DNA from: Sphaerochaeta sp. UBA5849 | GTDB lineage: Bacteria; Spirochaetota; Spirochaetia; Sphaerochaetales; Sphaerochaetaceae | Direction of reading: 5' to 3' | Length of the DNA stretch: 23,561 bases | Assembly (NCBI GenBank): GCA_002432715.1 | Contig: DJGJ01000029.1 | Span: forward strand, 46,786-70,346 | Part shown: positions 23,506 to 23,561 of the stretch, one piece after another | Position numbering within the stretch: the first letter of the stretch is position 1 | How the letters are laid out: every line of letters starts with the position of its first letter | The notes under the pieces: model-generated | Seen by the model: the letters and a program-made list of their open reading frames with translations, nothing else | What the model was told of the DNA's origin: nothing | Databases searched by the model: none | Program-made: the position numbers and the translations under genes

Positions 23506-23561
23506 TTTGCTTTCCCAGACGAATGAGGATTTTGAAAAGGCCCGCAGCCGGGGCCGAATTC
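23486..23561 (+). CDS. Start of an unidentified gene, cut by the window edge
   Basis: An open frame begins with ATG at 23486 after GGAGGGG (23471-23477), at good spacing, and runs open to the window end for 25 codons (MGRMGNDLLSQTNEDFEKAR then SRGRI). A second ATG at 23498 is possible. It overlaps the metallophosphoesterase by 20 bases in another frame. Too little is visible to name a family; the segment is polar and helical, without a signal peptide. Confidence 0.55.
   Translation, partial: MGRMGNDLLSQTNEDFEKARSRGRI

Noticed and set aside
1..23561. CRISPR arrays, insertion sequences, tRNA or rRNA genes, phage defence systems
   Set aside because: No regularly spaced repeats, transposase motifs, tRNA-like cloverleaf or rRNA stretches were seen on either strand by eye.

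Overview
The window is a gene-dense bacterial segment: 18 complete genes, one gene cut by the right edge and one decayed gene fragment. Ribosome-binding sites are strong (GGAGG type), many junctions are tightly coupled, and two promoters are close to the sigma70 consensus. The gene content is uronate catabolism, a pectin-oligomer ABC importer with a GH105 hydrolase, and a PnrA/Bmp-type purine nucleoside importer. The long AraC-type regulator has a LacI-like sensor, and the binding proteins have QG(S/T)AE mature N-termini. This mix suggests a fermentative, carbohydrate-using spirochaete of the Sphaerochaeta/Treponema kind. The assignment is an inference from content and style; no rRNA or other phylogenetic marker is present.

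Region 1 (1-6293, minus strand) is a D-galacturonate catabolic operon. It is transcribed leftward in the order BASS-family transporter, uxaB, uxaA, uxaC, IclR-family regulator. The promoter (TTGACA-N18-TATTAT, 6264-6293) places the predicted transcript start almost on the transporter ATG, which suggests a leaderless message. Divergent from it, the plus-strand gene at 6445-9636 encodes a 1063-residue hybrid regulator. It has a LacI-like ligand sensor, a dead histidine-kinase region and a C-terminal AraC DNA-binding domain. Its upstream region carries two similar dyads exactly 40 bp apart.

Region 2 (9646-11066) holds a PadR regulator translationally coupled to a DUF2812 membrane protein, with a nested inverted repeat over the predicted transcript start. 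Between this pair and the next operon, on the minus strand, lies the C-terminal remnant of a probable outer-membrane protein gene split over three frames, with both frame changes at T runs.

Region 3 (11067-15774, plus) encodes two ABC permeases, a solute-binding protein and a cytoplasmic GH105 unsaturated rhamnogalacturonyl hydrolase, ending in a good intrinsic terminator. The set parallels the B. subtilis yteP-ytcP-ytcQ-yteR genes. No ATPase is encoded, so a shared MsmX-type ATPase is expected. Imported unsaturated pectin disaccharides would be cut inside the cell. Together with region 1 this makes a pectin-use locus.

Region 4 (15775-23561, plus) starts from a near-consensus promoter. It encodes a nucleoside-binding protein, a double-cassette ATPase, two permeases and purine nucleoside phosphorylase, followed by tightly packed DUF985 cupin, SDR oxidoreductase and metallophosphoesterase genes and the start of an unknown gene. 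The first five form an uptake-plus-phosphorolysis route for purine nucleosides; the role of the last genes is unknown. Both solute-binding protein genes in the window are followed by a GC-rich hairpin lacking a U tract, probably to raise binding-protein mRNA relative to downstream genes.
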